From an uncultured Peptoniphilus sp. (GTDB lineage Bacteria > Bacillota > Clostridia > Tissierellales > Peptoniphilaceae), in the NCBI GenBank assembly GCA_946999425.1, contig CAMQDG010000013.1, positions 1-27,477 on the forward strand: 27,477 bases of DNA. The letters run 5' to 3'. Shown piece after piece: positions 24,986 through 27,477 of the stretch. Every line of letters begins with the position of its first letter. The stretch's first letter is position 1. The position numbers and the translations under genes are program-made. The notes beneath the pieces are model-generated. The model did no database searches. It was not told the origin of the DNA and was given only the letters and a program-made list of their open reading frames with translations.

Positions 24986-25018
24986 ATTTTAACCTGCCTA
25001 AATGAATGTAAAATGAAT
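24986..25018 (-). promoter_or_regulatory. htrA promoter region with 11-base-spaced direct repeat
   Basis: On the minus strand, the 7-base sequence ATTCATT occurs twice (25012-25018 and 25001-25007), with starts 11 bases apart, ending nine bases before a TAAAAT -10 (24986-24991). The repeat occupies the -35 region, where no TTGACA is present. Such spacing is typical of OmpR-family response-regulator sites. Confidence 0.5.
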
Positions 25019-25082
25019 TAGCTCTATTTATAAATTTTAATCATTTATAATAATAGTGGAGTTGATTTAATCCTTTTAATTA

Positions 25083-25808
25083 TTATCGTAGCTTTTTTTC
25101 CGGTAGATATTTCCAATATTTTTTAGGCATATTAGAAACCATAAGGTCGATATTTTTTCTCTCCTCAATGGCAACAGAATCATAAAAGCTAACCCAAGCG
25201 GACCTGAAAAACTTTTCATTTTCACTATCTATAGGGCTTAAAGACTCAACATCTAAAATTTTAAGCCTGCCCTTTTGACAAAAAGCAGCTTTTTTTCTTT
25301 TATCATCACAAATAATAAAATCTTCCTTAGGCATTCTTTTTAAAAAATGCCTTGCCAAAAAAATTAAAATATCATTTTGAGGAGAAAACTCAGCCAATAA
25401 AAAATTATCCTGAATCTCCCTAAACCTTAAAAGCCCCTTATAAGAATGGAGTTCCCGAGAAAAATTCTTTAAAACTCCCCTATAAGCCACTGCGTACTCA
25501 TGAGCAGAACTTAAAAAATTAATACCATATCTGTAAATATTCTTTATACAAACCCCTATAATATATTCCTTTTTTATATGGTCCGACAAAAAAATCTTAA
25601 AAAAATCCCCCAAAATATCCTTAGAAAAATTTTTTATCAAGCTATTTTTAACCCTATTTGCCTTTTCTAAATCCCTCTTTACATATAGGCTATCAAAAAA
25701 AGCAAATTGACCATTGTCCCTTTCTATCTCTATATCTTCAATAAACTTATAAGAATCAAATATTAAAGTTAAAAGACCATCAAAAGTCCCATCATAAATA
25801 TATTTCAT
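25083..25808 (-). CDS. TIGR03915-type putative DNA repair protein
   Basis: 241-residue protein of the TIGR03915 family (DUF4130-like), which occurs beside TIGR03916 radical-SAM proteins; elsewhere it is fused to a uracil-DNA-glycosylase-like domain (TIGR03914). This copy is the stand-alone form, with no glycosylase domain. Recognised patterns are the N terminus (YIYDGTFDGLLTLIFDSY), the central LLRFREIQDNFLLAEFSPQNDILIFLARHFLKRMP and a C-terminal FRSAWVSFYDSVAIEERKN...MPKKYWKYLPE. Biochemical activity is not established to my knowledge. It starts one base after the radical-SAM stop (TGATATG), so the two are translationally coupled. No terminator was seen after it, so read-through to htrA is possible. 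Confidence 0.9.
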   Translation of the reverse strand: MKYIYDGTFDGLLTLIFDSYKFIEDIEIERDNGQFAFFDSLYVKRDLEKANRVKNSLIKNFSKDILGDFFKIFLSDHIKKEYIIGVCIKNIYRYGINFLSSAHEYAVAYRGVLKNFSRELHSYKGLLRFREIQDNFLLAEFSPQNDILIFLARHFLKRMPKEDFIICDDKRKKAAFCQKGRLKILDVESLSPIDSENEKFFRSAWVSFYDSVAIEERKNIDLMVSNMPKKYWKYLPEKKLR

Positions 25809-25809
25809 A

Positions 25810-27039
25810 TCACCACATCTTTAACTGCTCACAGGAATAAGGATCTTTAGCTGACATAATATCCTTTAAAGCCTCCTTTGTAGAAACATTTATACCCCTG
25901 TAAACTCCCCTTACAGTTATAAAATTTTTGCAATTTTTAGTTGAAATTTTTAAGCTTTTTAAATCATCATAATTTAAAGCTGCAAACCTTCTGGCATTTA
26001 TTATCCTAAGAGCATAGGTCCTTCCAATGCCTGGAACGCGCATAAGTTCCTCAAAACTTGCCCTATTAATCTCAAGAGGAAACTTTTCAATATTTTCTAT
26101 AGCCCAATTCATTTTAGGATCCAACCTTAAATCAAAATAAGGATTTTTTTTATTTAAAATTTCATCAGCCTTAAAACCGTAAAACCTTAAAAGCCAGTCC
26201 GCCTGATAAATTCTATGTTCCCTTAGCATAGAAGTCTCAGAAATTCCCTCTGTAAAACTTGACTTAACAACAGGAATATAGCGGGAATAATAAACCCTCT
26301 TCATATTAAAATTTTCGTAAAGACTCTGAGCTTGATTAATAATAGTTAAATCATCCTCACGACTTGCCCCCACAATCATTTGAGTCGTTTGACCAGCAGG
26401 CAAAAACTTAGGAGCCTTTCTAAAAATCTTTCTTTCCTCAACATTTTCAATCAAAGTCTCTTTTATATTTCCCATAGGCTTAAAAATCTGACCGTAGGAC
26501 TTTTGAGTAGCCAAAAGACTCAAAGACCTCTCCGTAGGAAGTTCAATATTAATACTCATCCTGTCCACTAAATTCCCCAGTTTATGAATAAGATCATGAG
26601 AAGCCCCAGGAATAGCCTTCATATGAATATAGCCATTGAAATTGTACTTGTTCCTTAAAAGCTCAGCAACCTCAATAAGACTTTCCATAGTTTTATCAGG
26701 ACTCTTAAAAATCCCAGAAGATAAAAAAAGACCCTCAATATAATTTCTTTTATAAAAATTTATAGTTAAATCAGCCACTTCCCTCGGAGTAAACTCCGCC
26801 CTAACAACATCATTGTCCCTTCTATTTATGCAATAATTGCAGTTGTAAATGCACTTATTGGTCAAAAGAATCTTTAAAAGAGAAATGCACCTGCCGTCCT
26901 CGCTCCAAGAATGGCATATACCAGAAAAACTCGCATCACCCAAACCATTTTTATTTTTTCTATTAGACCCGCTGGAAGAACAACTCACATCATACTTAGC
27001 AGCATCAGTTAAAATTTTAATTTTTTCTTGAATATCCAT
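25810..27039 (-). CDS. TIGR03916-type putative DNA modification/repair radical SAM protein
   Basis: 409-residue radical S-adenosylmethionine protein. The cluster motif CxxxCxxC is Cys63, Cys67 and Cys70 (NKCIYNCNYC), followed by the TIM-barrel part (about 60-290). A helix-hairpin-helix DNA-binding motif (about 325-355, LMRVPGIGRTYALRIINARRF) closes it, which is why a DNA substrate is proposed. Additional cysteines at 20, 42 and 51 precede the motif and might bind metal. The reaction is unknown. AGGTGG lies before the ATG. A strong promoter overlapped by a LexA-like box lies just upstream, suggesting SOS induction of this gene and its partner. Confidence 0.92.
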   Translation of the reverse strand: MDIQEKIKILTDAAKYDVSCSSSGSNRKNKNGLGDASFSGICHSWSEDGRCISLLKILLTNKCIYNCNYCINRRDNDVVRAEFTPREVADLTINFYKRNYIEGLFLSSGIFKSPDKTMESLIEVAELLRNKYNFNGYIHMKAIPGASHDLIHKLGNLVDRMSINIELPTERSLSLLATQKSYGQIFKPMGNIKETLIENVEERKIFRKAPKFLPAGQTTQMIVGASREDDLTIINQAQSLYENFNMKRVYYSRYIPVVKSSFTEGISETSMLREHRIYQADWLLRFYGFKADEILNKKNPYFDLRLDPKMNWAIENIEKFPLEINRASFEELMRVPGIGRTYALRIINARRFAALNYDDLKSLKISTKNCKNFITVRGVYRGINVSTKEALKDIMSAKDPYSCEQLKMW

Positions 27040-27055
27040 TTAACCACCTGCAAAA

Positions 27056-27084
27056 ATTATACCACCACACAACATTTTTGTAAA
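27056..27084 (-). promoter_or_regulatory. Promoter of the radical-SAM/TIGR03915 operon
   Basis: On the minus strand, -35 TTTACA (27079-27084), 17-base spacer, TGG and -10 TATAAT (27056-27061). The leader to the ATG is about 10 bases. It overlaps the LexA-like box at its -35. Confidence 0.8.
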
Positions 27085-27093
27085 CATATGTTC
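27082..27093. promoter_or_regulatory. LexA-like SOS box
   Basis: The minus strand reads GAACATATGTTT, matching the Firmicutes LexA/DinR core GAAC-N4-GTTC at all but the last base, with the common ATAT centre. It overlaps the -35 of the operon promoter by three bases, a position where a repressor would block polymerase. Confidence 0.7.
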
Positions 27094-27117
27094 TTTTAAA
27101 TTCCTATAAAATTTAAA

Positions 27118-27155
27118 AGAATTTATCGGTCCGCCGCCGTAAGGCGAATTATTTG
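27118..27155 (+). repeat. Diverged inverted partial copy of the palindromic repeat
   Basis: The plus strand reads AATTTATCGGTCCGC, close to AATTTATTGGTCCGCG on the minus strand of copy 2, then diverges into CGCCGTAAGGCG and AATTATTTG. The left half of the palindrome is lost, so this is a weak, partial match in opposite orientation. Confidence 0.4.
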
Positions 27156-27251
27156 AAATAAAATAAAAAATGAAAAAGAATAAATGCAGAAAAAATATAA
27201 ATTGAAAAAATTAAAAAAATAAAAATGTTCTACATAAAGCGTAAAAAATTT

Positions 27252-27314
27252 TATAAAAAATGTTAAGTTTTTTCTCTCACATTATACACACGGACCGGTA
27301 AACCGGTCCCTACA
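27252..27314 (-). repeat. Palindromic intergenic repeat, copy 1
   Basis: Contains the 18-base palindrome GGACCGGTAAACCGGTCC (27292-27309), preceded on the plus strand by CTCACATTATACACACG and followed by CTACA. It aligns along its length to copy 2. On the minus strand the unit reads TGTAGGGACC first and includes TATAATGTG. Confidence 0.75.
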
Positions 27315-27332
27315 GCCCACATAATTTATTTA

Positions 27333-27392
27333 TATAAAAAATATTTTTGTTCTCCCACATTATACACGCGGACCAATAAATTGGTCCCTACA
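27333..27392 (-). repeat. Palindromic intergenic repeat, copy 2
   Basis: Contains GGACCAATAAATTGGTCC (27370-27387), in the same orientation as copy 1, preceded by CCCACATTATACACGCG and followed by CTACA. The stem differs from copy 1 at two paired positions, both compensated. The copies start 81 bases apart. Confidence 0.75.
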
Positions 27393-27477
27393 AGATTTTC
27401 AAAGGTTGTGGCAATAAGAAGTTTGCTTAAAATGAAAGGATTTCTTAAATGATTTAAAATTAATGTTTATTCAAAAT

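Larger units (their letters stand above)
27094..27477. other. Gene-free region with palindromic repeats
   Basis: No coding frame with a ribosome site was found in this stretch. It holds two direct copies and one inverted partial copy of a GC-richer palindromic element within very AT-rich DNA. The last 85 bases show no recognisable feature. Confidence 0.6.

Noticed and set aside
25083..25808. Uracil-DNA glycosylase domain in the TIGR03915-type protein
   Set aside because: The protein is only 241 residues and shows no glycosylase motifs or four-cysteine cluster; the fusion occurs in other lineages.
27252..27392. Possible CRISPR array
   Set aside because: Only two direct copies, about 60 bases each and imperfect, with internal palindromes and no regular spacers or cas genes.

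Overview
The window is AT-rich, tightly packed bacterial DNA with Firmicutes-type signals: GGAGG-type ribosome binding sites, intrinsic terminators with U runs, and extended -10 promoters. The gene set (bacterial ntp-type V-ATPase, membrane pyrophosphatase, SLH-domain proteins, FloA/NfeD, RpsU-YqeY) suggests an anaerobic Clostridia/Tissierellia relative, perhaps a Peptoniphilaceae coccus. The taxonomy is inference. No rRNA, tRNA, CRISPR array or insertion sequence lies inside the window.

Layout. Positions 1-229 hold no gene but carry two strong tandem promoters firing leftward out of the window, as expected of a stable-RNA operon just beyond the edge. Positions 230-8810 are one V-ATPase operon on the minus strand, in the order F-I-K-E-C-G-A-B-D; the K subunit has all five sodium-binding residues of the Enterococcus hirae rotor ring. 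Positions 8952-16864 contain an L,D-transpeptidase, nfeD-floA, rpsU-yqeY, pta, one rightward SLH protein and a leftward EamA transporter. Positions 16996-21966 contain secG-hppA and a unit of a membrane-anchored propeller protein, a DUF951 protein and threonine ammonia-lyase. Positions 22022-24991 contain a second SLH protein, a rightward PgeF/YfiH-family gene and htrA. Positions 25083-27093 contain a two-gene putative DNA-repair unit (TIGR03915 and radical-SAM TIGR03916 types) whose promoter overlaps a LexA-like SOS box. Positions 27094-27477 hold no gene but carry copies of a palindromic repeat.

How the genes work together. The V-ATPase and the membrane pyrophosphatase (K+-dependent motif, gate glutamate at the Na+-pump position) look like two sodium pumps energising the membrane, fitting a fermenter that makes acetyl phosphate through Pta. 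SLH proteins, L,D-transpeptidase, HtrA, FloA/NfeD and SecG form a cell-envelope theme. The most notable regulatory reading is the SOS box on the -35 of the radical-SAM pair, which ties a poorly characterised gene pair to the DNA damage response.
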